DNA of 64,000 nt from Manihot esculenta (GCF_001659605.2 NC_035170.2:9600539-9664538); one strand, 5' to 3'. Shown: positions 1 to 11,810, counted from the stretch's first letter. Program-made: numbers and translations. The notes: generated by a model not told the origin, from the sequence alone.

Positions 1-2690
1 ATAATTAGGGAATTAATTTATTTTCTTACCTAGTATGTACGCTTGTAAGTAGTATATATACCCCAATTGGCTTGATGGAAATTATCAAGCATTTTCTCTC
101 AAATCTTCTACTCTCTTTTTCTTCTTTTCATCAAAGTTTCAATTCCGTTGAACTAAGACTGAAAGCAATAAAAGAAAACGAGTAATTAAAATAAAGAGAA
201 ATCAATAATGAGAAAGCTCTGGTTAAAGAATTGGATCCACTTCAGTTGTTGGGATTGATCATTGATACTTAGGTTCTTTTGATTGATTCAGTAGATTAGT
301 TATGGAGATGGAAGACGCTTCTCACCACCATGTCTCTCCTTAATCATAAACCAATTAGAGAACATCCTCTAATTAATCACTAATCAGCAAGTTGCCAAGG
401 AACGTCCTTGGGTCTTAGGCATCAAAACAATTGTCAATTGCATTAAGAAATAGAGAGATATAATCCTAGCTACCCAAACGCATGGTGATATTGCTAGATT
501 ATGCAACTTCCTTAGTTTTTACACCAAATGTTCTTGTATTTGAACAATCCAAGCAATTACGGACTTGAAATTATTCAAACTAACAATATATTACCTTGCA
601 ATCAAGAATCAAGTGGCCACATTGATCATAATAACAAAGCAATAATGGAATCAAGCATGAAATTGCACAAATATTGTATAACCAAAAGATAAACAACTTA
701 TGTTCTGATCTCTCAATCCATAAAATAATCAAAGTATCAACTAATCTTCAACTAGAAATCAAGGTTTCAGCCACTCATGGCTGAAACAAAACAAGAAAAT
801 AAAGAAAGGAAGAAGAATAGATGTTGTCACTTGCAATCCCATATGTGTGTCCAAGGGAGAGTAGAAAAAGCATGGGGATGCTCCTTATGTGTCTTTTTAT
901 AGTTGAAAGTGTTGTCCTAGGTCCTTACTTGCTGCCCAAGTTGAATTCTTGGCTGCCCATATGTTGCCCATGCCGCCCATATCTTACATTAATAAGGTGG
1001 AGCCTCTCTTTGAATTTTGAATGTGAAAGACTTGAGATGGCATGTGTGTCTTCTTTGGCTTCCTTAGCAAGCTGAATTTGATTTTCAAATTTGAATGTGC
1101 ATCTTCTAAAGATTTGGCTTCTTCAGTAAAGAGAATGATTCTTGAAGATCTTGAATTTCAAACTGCTCTGCAGACTGCACTTTCCTTATTTGCCACTTTC
1201 CTTATTTAGCACTTTCTTTAATGAGCTGAATCTTGATTTTGGATTTTGAATTCTCTTAAGGATTTGAAATTTGAATTTCAAATTACTTTCCTTATTTGGC
1301 TCCTTTCAAGGTGCACTTGACATGCTTGCTCTCCTTTGCTCCATTTTAGGCAGTTTTAGGGACATTTTCACCAAATTTTCTTTTTACACAATTTTCTGCA
1401 GAATAAGATTAAAATCACAAAATTAGGCAGAGAAAGTGTAAATTAACATTAATAACATCATGATAATATGGTCTAAATTATGCTCTATCAATAGTGCTTA
1501 AATTAAATTTTAGTTAATTAATAACCCCATCAAGTGTGTAGATTTAATTAATTAACTGCTTTAAGAAGAGAAGAATTCAAACTTGATCAATAATAGCAAG
1601 CGAATTATTTAAACCAAATCAATAGTTTTTTAACATAAACGAATATGCTAATTATTATTTGTATTAACCCAATTAAATAATTACATATTTACTTGGGTTA
1701 ATTAGCAATATGTTGTTTTCCTAGAATATTAATATACCTCTTAAATTCCTAAAAGGGCAACAATGGAGTTGATATTCTTTGAAAACATAAAAAAATTGAA
1801 AACAGAATTTAAAATGAGCAGAAATTAACAAAAAATCTTACAATTTCAAATAAACCTTAATTTGATTAACTTTCAACTGAAAAAATGTATTTAGCGACTA
1901 AGGGCATAACAAAATTGTAGAAAATAAATAAAAGAAAAAGAAGAAGGGGTTCAGCTAGAAGAGATTGAAAAAAAGAGAATGGGGAGAAGAGAAGAGATGT
2001 CTAGAGATGATTATGGAGATGCGATGCTTTTCCTACTTCTAAATCAGCATTTATATAGACTTTTTCCAAATAAAAAGATAACTATTAAAAATTTAAAAAG
2101 AAAAAGGTAAAAGAAATCTACTACTCCTACTATGATTCTTATCCTAATCCTGATATAATTGTATTTACAATTATCTGAAACAGTTTTGAACTCTATATAA
2201 CTGGCAAAATAGATATTCTGCAATCTGTCCATCAAGCTTGACTCACAGACTTGAGCAAGGTTGTGCCTTACAGTCAGAAATAACTATAAAATAGCCTCTT
2301 TTAGTTATTTTTCTCATTTCAGGTCAAACATATTCAAAATCAAAATCCAAGTAAAAACCAATTATTTTTATCAAAATTATAGCAAAATCATGGAATTTAA
2401 TATAGAAAAAGTGGTGAGTTTTATAACTCATCACCCGTCCCTTATTAACCTTTCGATCTTGTATTTCAGCTGTCAGTACCCCTCCATTGTGTGTCCATAG
2501 CCTTTATGAAAACGACAGTATTTGGTCCTATTTCGCCTTTCAGCTCTCTTAGGGTTGAGTTTGGGAGGCCACCTTACCTCTGTCATTTTCTTTGATCCAC
2601 ATTAGAATACGTATTCATGAGTCATTCAATGAAATATACTTCTTATACTTACTTTGGTCATTTTTTCTTCGAAAAACTAGATAACTTCTA
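1..2690. other. Unassigned, probably retroelement-derived non-coding DNA
   Basis: No convincing gene is visible. The ORFs here are short and resemble no family I know. Composition is more complex than the simple AT-rich DNA elsewhere, and a TATA-like stretch near 2,046-2,055 reads on the minus strand. The next recognisable coding sequence is a broken gag on the minus strand, so this could be decayed retrotransposon LTR or internal sequence. That assignment is an inference from context. Confidence 0.3.
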
Positions 2691-2699
2691 TTGTCTCCT

Positions 2700-3660
2700 T
2701 TATCTTTGCCTTTCTGGCTTTTGATTTTGCTTTTGACTCATTCTTTTATCTTTTCTCAACGCCTGGACTTCGTCATCCAGTTTGATGTACTTTTGTATTT
2801 TGTACATTAGCTGTTGGTACATAACGGTTGGATTCTTGATTAGGGAATCTATGAACTTCACGTTGCATGTTTCTTTCTGTAATGCTTCGCATGCTATCTC
2901 ATGATTTAATTTCTCCACATGTATTGCTTTTGCATTGAACTGTGAAATAAAGCTCCTTAAAGACTCACCCTTCCTTGGCGGATCTTCTGCAAGTCAGAAA
3001 AGAGCTTCTTAGGAGGTATATAAGTAATAAACCTGAATTTAAATAATATGGCAAATTGCATAAAATTCTAAATTAAACCTTGGCTCAGATGTTAATACCA
3101 TTTATGAGCTAAAACTATGAGTGTAGATGGAAATACTTGGCACAGCACGAGGTCGTTGATATCCTGAAGCTGCATAGGTCATCCTAAAGATTGTCATGTG
3201 ACTTCTGAGATATGTTGTTCAATCATATTTATCCAGGCTAGGTAGCTTGAACTTTGCTAGAAAAATTTTTGCTAAGATATTTTCTAATACGAGTGAGATA
3301 TCATCCAAGCCAAAGTCCTCTTCTTGTTCCTTCTGATATCTTTGAACAGCCCATACCAGCTTCTAATTGACGTCCTTTGGAGTATCGTCTGATGACTCTT
3401 CTTCTTCTAACTCCGCCTTCCCTTTGGATCGTGTTTGGACCGCCTCTACCTGAATCCTTGGAGTGTCAACGGAGGTGTCCTCCCTTACTCTGGGGGCCAT
3501 AGATGAGGCCTTTCCCCAAGCCTTATGCTGCTCGAGAGTGGCCTGTAGTTTTTTAATATATTGGACCATTTGCTCATTGTTCATATTGTTAAGGTTCGCT
3601 TCGTTGACTATAGAGGCCGCTGTCCATTGAGCTGCTGCTAAGGTTGCTACTCTGACGCTT
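2700..3660 (-). pseudogene. Broken Ty3/gypsy gag remnant
   Basis: Read on the minus strand, three blocks follow the order of a plant gypsy gag. An N-terminal block (about 3,660-3,363) contains AAQWTAASIVNEANL. A middle block (about 3,300-3,170) contains LAKFKLPSLDKYD followed at once by an in-frame stop. A C-terminal block (about 3,000-2,700) contains RKGESLRSFISQFNA and later DSLIKNPTVMYQQLM. Stops and an unrelated stretch separate the blocks, and no protease or polymerase follows. It resembles gag of non-chromoviral (Tat-like) gypsy elements; the lineage is an inference. Function is lost. Confidence 0.7.
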
Positions 3661-3672
3661 AAGTAAGTAAAC

Positions 3673-3992
3673 TGAAGAATAGTGAGAGTATAAGGAATTG
3701 CTTAGAACTCAAGAGTCGTTGTGTTTGAATAGCATTTTTTTATTTTTGTGATCATTGACTTTTATACCATAAGAAATTGGAGTTAATTATAGTATTTCTT
3801 GTTCGACTGGTGTCGGCTAATTGATAAGAGATCTCACTAACTAAGTGATCCATGATCCTATTATTATAGTTGTAATGGAGATTTACTGAATTGTACCCGT
3901 TAACGGTAACTTTACGTGAAGATCATTCTATTCAGAGAGGGCGAGTCTTGATAAAGTATCGGATGCTATGATATCTGTCTCTTTCTTTCTAT
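3673..3992. repeat. Tandem ~430-bp repeat, copy A, left part
   Basis: This stretch starts TGAAGAATAGTGAGAG and matches 11,823 onward with scattered substitutions. The copy is cut by the copia element and resumes at 11,692. Written TG...CA it could be an LTR of the broken minus-strand gypsy element next to it. There is no room for a usual primer-binding site between it and the gag, so I leave the type open. Confidence 0.75.
3988..3992. repeat. Target site duplication of the copia element (left)
   Basis: TCTAT directly precedes the 5' LTR and is repeated directly after the 3' LTR at 11,687-11,691. Five bases is the usual size for LTR retrotransposon integrase. Confidence 0.9.
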
Positions 3993-5123
3993 TGATAGAG
4001 ATATACTATTAACCATGCAAATGTAATAGTATAGTTTTTATGTTTTTCTATTGACAATTATATCTATGTATTTAATTAGATTTTTGCATTAAATAAATTG
4101 GTTTTCAGCATATGATCAATAATTGTGATTAGTACATTTTGTATGTATCTAATTGGACCAAATAGAGAATGGATGTTTATACTGGCTATTAAACATATTC
4201 TCTAGGACATTAGAAATATAGTTTATGTTCTTAATCTTGATTTAATTTAATATGAGCAAGCATTTGTTATCTTGTGCTTTGATTCATTAAAGGGTGAGTT
4301 TCATTATTGGAATAATATTCTCGGTGGATTGGGCAAAGATAATTTGTGTTTGTGAAATATTAATTAATGATGGAATCCATGTCTCGATTTAGAGATTGAT
4401 GATGCACTTTAAGTATGCTTATAAGGTTTCATTGTGTAAACCCTGCAGGTGGATTTTGAATCCGACACATGAAATAAGTTGAGCGACAATCTTAAAGTTG
4501 TATTGTTATTTAAATAAATTGTCAGTGAGTTATTTAAATAACAGCATCAGTAATCTTAACATGGAGAACATAATATTATTATGTTGTGGAATTGTAAAAT
4601 AAATAAGGAGTTCAATCATGAATTTTTAGTGGTATAATTCTTGATTAATTATAATAAGAATATGTTGGTCCTACATAGGTTCTTATTGTAATTAGTGGCC
4701 TAATTTATTTTATTCCTGCGGTCCCTGTAGTACCCTAGTTGTTTGGAATAATAGGGTTTTTATTTAAATAATAAATGGATTATTTTATTTAAGTAATTGA
4801 TAATTATTTTAATAAAATAATTTATTATTTATTTATTTATATTAAATGTTATTTTCCTATGGAAAATACGTTTTGAAGAATATAAATAAGAAAAACCCTA
4901 AGTTGAAAAGACGCTGGCGTTATTCTTTTCTGCCCACTCAGAAAAACTTTCTAGAGAGATAGCTAGGGTTACTGCAGAAGATCGTGGGTGACTCCAAGAT
5001 CTTAGGAACAAAGACCGGTGAGCGATTCTGCGCTTCAAGAGGTCAGTTAATATTTATGTTTTTAGTTTCCCTTGATATGTGTTTCGGATCTGGGTTGTTT
5101 CCGCTTAATACCCGCTCCCATCA
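3993..5123 (+). repeat. Copia 5' LTR
   Basis: It begins TGATAGAGATATAC and ends CGCTCCCATCA. A TATA-like TATAAATAAG at 4,881-4,890 probably marks the U3 promoter, which would place the RNA start about 30 bp downstream. The sequence appears identical to 10,556-11,686. Confidence 0.95.
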
Positions 5124-5125
5124 AT

Positions 5126-5137
5126 TGGTATCAGAGC
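5126..5137 (+). other. Primer-binding site (initiator tRNA-Met)
   Basis: TGGTATCAGAGC lies two bases after the LTR end. It is the usual plant complement to the 3' end of initiator methionine tRNA and primes minus-strand DNA synthesis. Confidence 0.93.
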
Positions 5138-6286
5138 CTTTCGAAACCATACAGGGTGGCTAAATTCATTTTGCCATTAATATCATGTTGTTCGTTTGAT
5201 GTTTTCTGGCGATTGAAACATGATTGTTGTTGTTTTATATACTGGTTTTAATTTAAATCGTTTTTGATTAAAAATCTGGAAAAACGAATTGTTGTGATTA
5301 AATATTAAATAAAAAAAAAGGGAAACAGAATGAACAGTAGAGAACAGAAGGTGAGTTGGCGTGAAACCGGAGTCTCGTCGTCGGCAGGCGGTGCGTAAGG
5401 CCTCAAACCTTCGCTAGCTCGTCGCCGGTAGACTGGTTTGACGTCCGGAACTTGAAAACGGCAGCAAAGAATACCAATCGGTTTTCTGGCTTGGATCGCT
5501 GGCGAGCTTCTAGGTGCTGGAGTGGATGGGCGGTGGTCGCAAAGCCGCTTGAGTCCTGGTCCGGCGCGGTTGAAGCTCTTCAGACGGCGGCCATGGAGTT
5601 TGAAGGGAAGTGGCGGCGGCGGCTAGGGTTTCTTCGTGAAGAAGAAGCTGCTGCCTGCCGAATTTCTGTTTTGGTGTTTTTTTTTTTTTTTTTTATAATT
5701 TTTTTTTAAAAGACCCATATATATTTTTATTCACTTTGAAGTCCAAAATGTGTAATTTTATTTGCAAAATGGTCCCATTATTTTTATTATTTTTGCAAAA
5801 TTAACTTTATAATGAATTTTAATTAAATTTTTTTTTAATTAAAGTTTTAATTATATTAAAATTAATTTGTGGGTGTTAATTATTACTTTTTAGTTGTGAT
5901 TATTTGCATTTCTTCCCCATCGGAAGATGTCATGTTTTAATATAATTACTGAGCTAGTCTAATTTGTCTATATTAATTTAATTCTCCATCTGAATAAATT
6001 AATTGGGGACATGAATTAGATATAATTTTTTCCCACATATTAATATTTATTTAAGAAGCATGTTATCTCCCATCGAGTAGTATGTGCTGGTCTTATCTTA
6101 TTATAATATGCATAACATGTGTTTGGTTGAATTCTCCCATCGAGGTTACTATTCATGAATGTTTAGATATGCATATGTGAATTTTGATATCATTGTTGTC
6201 AATGTGCAATTTTTGGTTTAAATTCATTTTTTTTATTATTGATATGCTGTTTTTTTTGTTGTTTAATGCATAATCTTACAATAGAA
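5138..6286 (+). other. Long untranslated leader of the copia element
   Basis: About 1.15 kb separates the primer-binding site from the first ATG of gag. It holds a T-rich stretch near 5,678-5,710 and a GC-richer part (about 5,340-5,660) with a short open frame (5,452-5,709) that resembles nothing known and runs into the T tract. I see no domain and take it as leader RNA. Confidence 0.7.
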
Positions 6287-9200
6287 ATGGCATCATTCAG
6301 TCCCCTTGCCAACATCCTTACCCAAAACAAACTTGAGGGTTCAAACTATGTTGACTGGAAAAGAAATTTGGACATTTTACTTACTGCTGAGGAGTACAAG
6401 TTTGTGCTAAATGAAGAGTGTCCTGAAAAACCCGGTGAGGGTGCCTCTGAGGAGGACACCAAGGCTTACCAGAAATGGGTTAAAGCTGATGAGATGGCGC
6501 GATGTTACATTTTGGCTTCTATGTCAAATGTTTTGCAGCATCAGCATCAGAAGATGGACACAGCTTATGATATGCTAGCAAATCTCAAGGAGATGTTTGG
6601 AGACCAAACTAGTGCGGCCAAGCAAAATGCACTGAGGGAGATTCTTACTTCCAAAATGGAAGAGGGAACCCCTGTTAGAACTCATGTCTTGAAGATGATG
6701 AGTCTTCTGAATGACATGGAGGTTCTAGGTGCTGTGGTTGACCAGACTACACAGATAGAAATGGTCTTGAACACACTGCCCGCCAGTTTTCAGCAGTTTC
6801 GTCTGAACTATAACATGAATAAGATGGATTTTACTCTGTCTAAATTGCTGAATGAGCTGGTAGCTGCTGAGACTATCATTAAGCAAGGAGCTCAACCTGT
6901 TGTGCTTAATGTTGAGCGAGGTTCTTCTTCTGCCCAGAAAAAGGGTAAGAAGAAGAAAAATGTTCACAAGGCTAAGCCCAATGCAAATGGTGCTGTGAAA
7001 AAGCCTAAGGGCAAGTGTTTTCACTGCAAGCAACCTGGTCACTGGAAGGCACAATGTCCAACTTGGTTAGCCAAGAAGAAGCAAGGTATATCTTTTTTCT
7101 ATATGCTGATAGTTGAAACTTGTTTAGCGGTGTTGACTACACTCCAATGGTGTGTAGATTCTGGAGCCACTAATCATGTCTGCAATTCATTGCAGGGGTT
7201 TCAGGTAACTCGTCAGCTAAGTGAAGGAGATGTAAGCATTTTTCTGGGAGATGGCACAGAAGTTGCAGTTCTAGCTATAGGAAATGTTTCTTTGAATTTT
7301 GAGAATAAAAGAACATTGGTTTTGAAGGATGTTTTATATGTACCTTCTATTAGAAGGAATTTGATTTCTGTTTCTAGTTTGAGCAAGAATGGATATTCGG
7401 TTTGTTTCAATGAATTTTATGATGATTCAGTCGTTATTAAATTTCGAAAACAAATGATATGTTCTGGCTCAATGATTGATGATCTTTTTATTCTCAAAGT
7501 TTCACCTGAACTGCAAATTCCTAATTCTGAAATTAATAACTTTGATGTCATTGTTTCATTGAAAAGAAAACGTCCTATTGATTTTAGTCATACCTATTTG
7601 TGGCATTTAAGGCTTGGTCATATTAATTTAGATAGGATTTCTAGGTTGGTCAAGGATGGACCATTGAGTTCATTGAAAGTAGAGGCACTACCAACCTGTG
7701 AATCTTGTTTAGAAGGTAAAATGACTAAGAGGCCTTTTCCTATAAAGGGTAATAGAACTAGTGATGTGCTTGAATTGATTCATTCTGATTTGTGTGGTCC
7801 AATGAGTGTCCAAGCTAGGGGTGGTTTTGAGTATTTTGTGACTTTCACAGATGATTACTCAAGATATGGGTATATTTACCTGTTGCGCCGTAAGTCTGAA
7901 TGCTTTGAGAAATTCAAAGAATTCAAGGCAGTAACGGAGAAACAACATGGAAAATATATCAAGTCATTGCGGTCTGACCGTGGTGGCGAATACCTCTCTA
8001 GGGAATTCATTGCTTATTTAACAGAACAAGGAATTACCTCACAGTTGTCTGCACCTGGTATGCCACAACAGAATGGTGTAGCAGAAAGGAGAAATAGGAC
8101 ACTTATGGAAATGGTTAGATCAATGATGAGTTATTCAGATTTGCCTATTTCGTTTTGGGGATATGCAATAGAAACAGCAGCATATATTTTGAATTTGGTT
8201 CCATCTAAGTCAGTACCTAAAACTCCTACAGAACTGTGGACTGGGCGAAAGCCTAGTCTAAGACATGTTCGGATGTGGGGTTGCCCAGCCCATGTGCTGA
8301 AAGGGAAAGCAGATAAATTGGATTCAAAAACAGACTTATGCTTCTTTATTGGATATCCTAGAGGAACGAAAGGTGGTCTATTTTATAGTTCTCAAGATAA
8401 AAAGGTCATTGTTAGCACTAATGCACATTATCTTGAGGAAGACTATATTAGAAACCATATTCCCAAAAGTCAGTTAGCCTTGTATGAATTGAGAGGAGAG
8501 AATATACCAACTAGAACTTTTCCATTTAAAAACCAACCTGATCCATCCATGGTCGGAGCTGACATTCCATTACCTCAACGTAGTGGGAGACATGTTAGTG
8601 GACCAGTAGATCGACCTCTGCATGAACATTCAGCACCCAACATTTCACTACAGCCCGAAAGTAGTGGGAGTTATGTTGGAACTGAAATTGCAGATGTTGA
8701 TCCAACTTTACATGAGCAAGAACATGTTGGAGCTATTGACATTTCATTGCCTGTGGGTGATGAAGGACATGTTGACACTCTAGAACATGACCAGGATGTA
8801 GTACCACCAGTCATTGACTTGCTGGCCTTACAGCCACAGCAAGATCAAGGTGAGATTGCACAAAATGTAGTACTTCGTCGTAGTGGGAGAATTAGACGAC
8901 CGCCGATTCGATATACACTTTTGGGAGAAGCATTTGACAGAATCCCTGAAGAAGTGAATATCGAACCAGCATGTTACGATGAAGCACTACAAGATAAAGA
9001 TGCTGATAAGTGGCTTGTAGCTATGAAATCTGAGATGGAGTCTATGTACTCTAATCAAGTCTGGGAACTTGTAGAACCACCCAAAGGGGTTAAACCCATT
9101 GGATGCAAGTGGATCTATAAGAAAAAGAGGGATATAGACGGTAAAGTGCAAACTTATAAGGCAAGGCTTGTTGCAAAAGGGTTTACTCAAAAAGAAGGGA

Positions 9201-10540
9201 TCGATTATGAGGAAACTTTTTCGCCAGTTGTCATGCTAAAGTCTATTAGAACTCTTCTATCCATTGCTGCTCATTTTGATTATGAGATTTGGCAAATGGA
9301 TGTCAAGACAGCTTTCCTAAATGGGAGTCTTGATGAATGCATCTATATGAAGCAACCAGAGGGTTTCATAACAAGTGGACAAGAAAATTTGCTATGCAAA
9401 TTGAATAAGTCCATATATGGGCTTAAACAAGCATCTAGGTCATGGAACACTTGTTTTGACCAGTCGATCAAAACTTTTGGTTTCGATCAGTGTCATGATG
9501 AGTCTTGTGTGTATAAGAAATGGAATGGTAATAAAGTTGTTTTTCTGGTACTATATGTGGATGATATTCTGCTTATAGGGAATTGTGTTGGTATGTTGAC
9601 TTCTGTCAAAGATTGGTTATCCCAGCGTTTTGATATGAAGGATTTGGGAGAAGCTGCTCATATTCTTGGGATCAAGCTCATGCGAGATCGCAAGAAAAGA
9701 ATGATTGGTTTATCTCAAGCACTTTATATTGATACTATTCTTGCTCGTTTCAGCATGCAAGATTCCAAGAAGGGATTTCTTCCCTTCAGACATGGAATCA
9801 CTCTATCTAAGGATCAGTGTCCTAAGACACCTGATGAGATAGAGAACATGAAGGCAGTTCCTTATGCTTCAGCAGTTGGAAGCCTCATGTATGCAATGCT
9901 GTGTACTAGACCTGATATCTGTTTTGCAGTTGGCATGGTTAGCAGATTTCAGTCTAATCCTGGGCGAGAACATTGGACTGCAGTCAAACATATAATCAAG
10001 TACTTAAAAAGAACTAGGGATTATATGTTAGTTTTTCAGTCAGAGGATCTTATACCCATTGGATATACAGATTCAGATTTTCAGTCTGATAGGGACTCTC
10101 GAAAGTCTACCTCAGGAAATGTTTTTGTCTTAGGAGGTGGAGCCATAATTTGGAGGAGTATTAAGCAAACTTGTGTTGCTGATTCCACCATGGAAGCTGA
10201 GTATGTAGCAGCCTCTGAGGCTGCTAAGGAGGCTGTATGGCTTAGAAACTTCCTTATGGATCTAGGTGTGGTTTCTTCAGTGCAATCGCCTATTACACTT
10301 TATTGTGATAATAGCGGGGCAGTTGCAAACTCGAAAGAACCACGGAGCCATAAAAGGGCAAAACACATTGAGCGAAAGTATCATTTGATACGTGACATAG
10401 TTCAAAGGGGTGATGTGGTAGTGACAAAGATCGCATCGGAAAACAACTTGGCTGATCCTTTTACAAAGAGCTTACCAGCAAAGACTTTTGACAGTCATGT
10501 AGAAGGAATGGGAGTTAGAATAATTGATGCATGGTTATGA
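6287..10540 (+). CDS. Copia gag-pol polyprotein (intact)
   Basis: The 1,417-aa polyprotein is read from the ATG at 6,287 (MASFSPLANIL); the frame is open further upstream but that sequence looks unrelated. In order: an N-terminal capsid region of the UBN2/copia gag type; a zinc knuckle CFHCKQPGHWKAQC near residue 243; an aspartic protease with DSGA near residue 290; a GAG-pre-integrase segment (LWHLRLGHINLDR); integrase with SDLCGP, the TDDYSR block and QQNGVAERRNRT; reverse transcriptase with YVDD near residue 1,090; and RNase H with YTDSDF near residue 1,260 and STMEAEYVA. There is no frameshift or premature stop, so it should yield all proteins for self-copying. Gag and pol share one frame, as is common in plant copia elements. 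Confidence 0.96.
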   Translation: MASFSPLANILTQNKLEGSNYVDWKRNLDILLTAEEYKFVLNEECPEKPGEGASEEDTKAYQKWVKADEMARCYILASMSNVLQHQHQKMDTAYDMLANLKEMFGDQTSAAKQNALREILTSKMEEGTPVRTHVLKMMSLLNDMEVLGAVVDQTTQIEMVLNTLPASFQQFRLNYNMNKMDFTLSKLLNELVAAETIIKQGAQPVVLNVERGSSSAQKKGKKKKNVHKAKPNANGAVKKPKGKCFHCKQPGHWKAQCPTWLAKKKQGISFFYMLIVETCLAVLTTLQWCVDSGATNHVCNSLQGFQVTRQLSEGDVSIFLGDGTEVAVLAIGNVSLNFENKRTLVLKDVLYVPSIRRNLISVSSLSKNGYSVCFNEFYDDSVVIKFRKQMICSGSMIDDLFILKVSPELQIPNSEINNFDVIVSLKRKRPIDFSHTYLWHLRLGHINLDRISRLVKDGPLSSLKVEALPTCESCLEGKMTKRPFPIKGNRTSDVLELIHSDLCGPMSVQARGGFEYFVTFTDDYSRYGYIYLLRRKSECFEKFKEFKAVTEKQHGKYIKSLRSDRGGEYLSREFIAYLTEQGITSQLSAPGMPQQNGVAERRNRTLMEMVRSMMSYSDLPISFWGYAIETAAYILNLVPSKSVPKTPTELWTGRKPSLRHVRMWGCPAHVLKGKADKLDSKTDLCFFIGYPRGTKGGLFYSSQDKKVIVSTNAHYLEEDYIRNHIPKSQLALYELRGENIPTRTFPFKNQPDPSMVGADIPLPQRSGRHVSGPVDRPLHEHSAPNISLQPESSGSYVGTEIADVDPTLHEQEHVGAIDISLPVGDEGHVDTLEHDQDVVPPVIDLLALQPQQDQGEIAQNVVLRRSGRIRRPPIRYTLLGEAFDRIPEEVNIEPACYDEALQDKDADKWLVAMKSEMESMYSNQVWELVEPPKGVKPIGCKWIYKKKRDIDGKVQTYKARLVAKGFTQKEGIDYEETFSPVVMLKSIRTLLSIAAHFDYEIWQMDVKTAFLNGSLDECIYMKQPEGFITSGQENLLCKLNKSIYGLKQASRSWNTCFDQSIKTFGFDQCHDESCVYKKWNGNKVVFLVLYVDDILLIGNCVGMLTSVKDWLSQRFDMKDLGEAAHILGIKLMRDRKKRMIGLSQALYIDTILARFSMQDSKKGFLPFRHGITLSKDQCPKTPDEIENMKAVPYASAVGSLMYAMLCTRPDICFAVGMVSRFQSNPGREHWTAVKHIIKYLKRTRDYMLVFQSEDLIPIGYTDSDFQSDRDSRKSTSGNVFVLGGGAIIWRSIKQTCVADSTMEAEYVAASEAAKEAVWLRNFLMDLGVVSSVQSPITLYCDNSGAVANSKEPRSHKRAKHIERKYHLIRDIVQRGDVVVTKIASENNLADPFTKSLPAKTFDSHVEGMGVRIIDAWL

Positions 10541-10545
10541 GTCTA

Positions 10546-10555
10546 AGTGGGAGAT
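10546..10555 (+). other. Polypurine tract of the copia element
   Basis: AGTGGGAGAT directly abuts the 3' LTR and is mostly purine, the expected primer site for plus-strand DNA synthesis. Confidence 0.85.
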
Positions 10556-11686
10556 TGATAGAGATATACTATTAACCATGCAAATGTAATAGTATAGTTT
10601 TTATGTTTTTCTATTGACAATTATATCTATGTATTTAATTAGATTTTTGCATTAAATAAATTGGTTTTCAGCATATGATCAATAATTGTGATTAGTACAT
10701 TTTGTATGTATCTAATTGGACCAAATAGAGAATGGATGTTTATACTGGCTATTAAACATATTCTCTAGGACATTAGAAATATAGTTTATGTTCTTAATCT
10801 TGATTTAATTTAATATGAGCAAGCATTTGTTATCTTGTGCTTTGATTCATTAAAGGGTGAGTTTCATTATTGGAATAATATTCTCGGTGGATTGGGCAAA
10901 GATAATTTGTGTTTGTGAAATATTAATTAATGATGGAATCCATGTCTCGATTTAGAGATTGATGATGCACTTTAAGTATGCTTATAAGGTTTCATTGTGT
11001 AAACCCTGCAGGTGGATTTTGAATCCGACACATGAAATAAGTTGAGCGACAATCTTAAAGTTGTATTGTTATTTAAATAAATTGTCAGTGAGTTATTTAA
11101 ATAACAGCATCAGTAATCTTAACATGGAGAACATAATATTATTATGTTGTGGAATTGTAAAATAAATAAGGAGTTCAATCATGAATTTTTAGTGGTATAA
11201 TTCTTGATTAATTATAATAAGAATATGTTGGTCCTACATAGGTTCTTATTGTAATTAGTGGCCTAATTTATTTTATTCCTGCGGTCCCTGTAGTACCCTA
11301 GTTGTTTGGAATAATAGGGTTTTTATTTAAATAATAAATGGATTATTTTATTTAAGTAATTGATAATTATTTTAATAAAATAATTTATTATTTATTTATT
11401 TATATTAAATGTTATTTTCCTATGGAAAATACGTTTTGAAGAATATAAATAAGAAAAACCCTAAGTTGAAAAGACGCTGGCGTTATTCTTTTCTGCCCAC
11501 TCAGAAAAACTTTCTAGAGAGATAGCTAGGGTTACTGCAGAAGATCGTGGGTGACTCCAAGATCTTAGGAACAAAGACCGGTGAGCGATTCTGCGCTTCA
11601 AGAGGTCAGTTAATATTTATGTTTTTAGTTTCCCTTGATATGTGTTTCGGATCTGGGTTGTTTCCGCTTAATACCCGCTCCCATCA
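10556..11686 (+). repeat. Copia 3' LTR
   Basis: It has the same length (1,131 bp) and, by eye, the same sequence as the 5' LTR, including TATAAATAAG at 11,444-11,453. It is followed directly by the target duplication. Confidence 0.95.
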
Positions 11687-11691
11687 TCTAT
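11687..11691. repeat. Target site duplication of the copia element (right)
   Basis: TCTAT, identical to the five bases before the 5' LTR at 3,988-3,992. Confidence 0.9.
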
Positions 11692-11810
11692 GGATAGGGC
11701 CGTGTATCGATTTATCATATTCTTACTACGTGATTCTATCTTATAGTGACATGTTGTAATTTACTTTGAACGATTATTGTGTTACATCAATTATCCCATC
11801 ACTTTCTACA
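11692..11810. repeat. Tandem ~430-bp repeat, copy A, right part
   Basis: This continues the repeat interrupted by the copia element and ends CACTTTCTACA. It carries a few extra bases relative to copy B, for example around the TAGTGACATGTTG stretch. Both parts of copy A add up to about 439 bp. Confidence 0.75.

Larger units (their letters stand above)
3993..11686 (+). mobile_element. Complete Ty1/copia LTR retrotransposon
   Basis: The element is 7,694 bp long and has every expected part: two 1,131-bp LTRs bounded by TG...CA, a primer-binding site for initiator tRNA-Met right after the 5' LTR, one uninterrupted gag-pol frame, a purine-rich tract right before the 3' LTR, and a perfect 5-bp target duplication TCTAT. 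Reading the two LTRs side by side I found no difference. LTRs are identical at insertion, so this is a very recent insertion and the element may still be able to move. It landed inside copy A of a local ~430-bp repeat. Domain order protease-integrase-RT-RNase H places it in Copia. A Tork, TAR or Angela-type lineage is possible but not decided here. Confidence 0.97.

Noticed and set aside
5452..5709. 85-codon frame in the copia leader
   Set aside because: It ends in poly-Phe from a T run and has no family resemblance. Leader RNA is the simpler reading.
6239..6286. Upstream extension of the copia polyprotein
   Set aside because: The first codons start at a non-ATG triplet and read hydrophobic text unlike gag. 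The ATG at 6,287 opens the usual gag N terminus.
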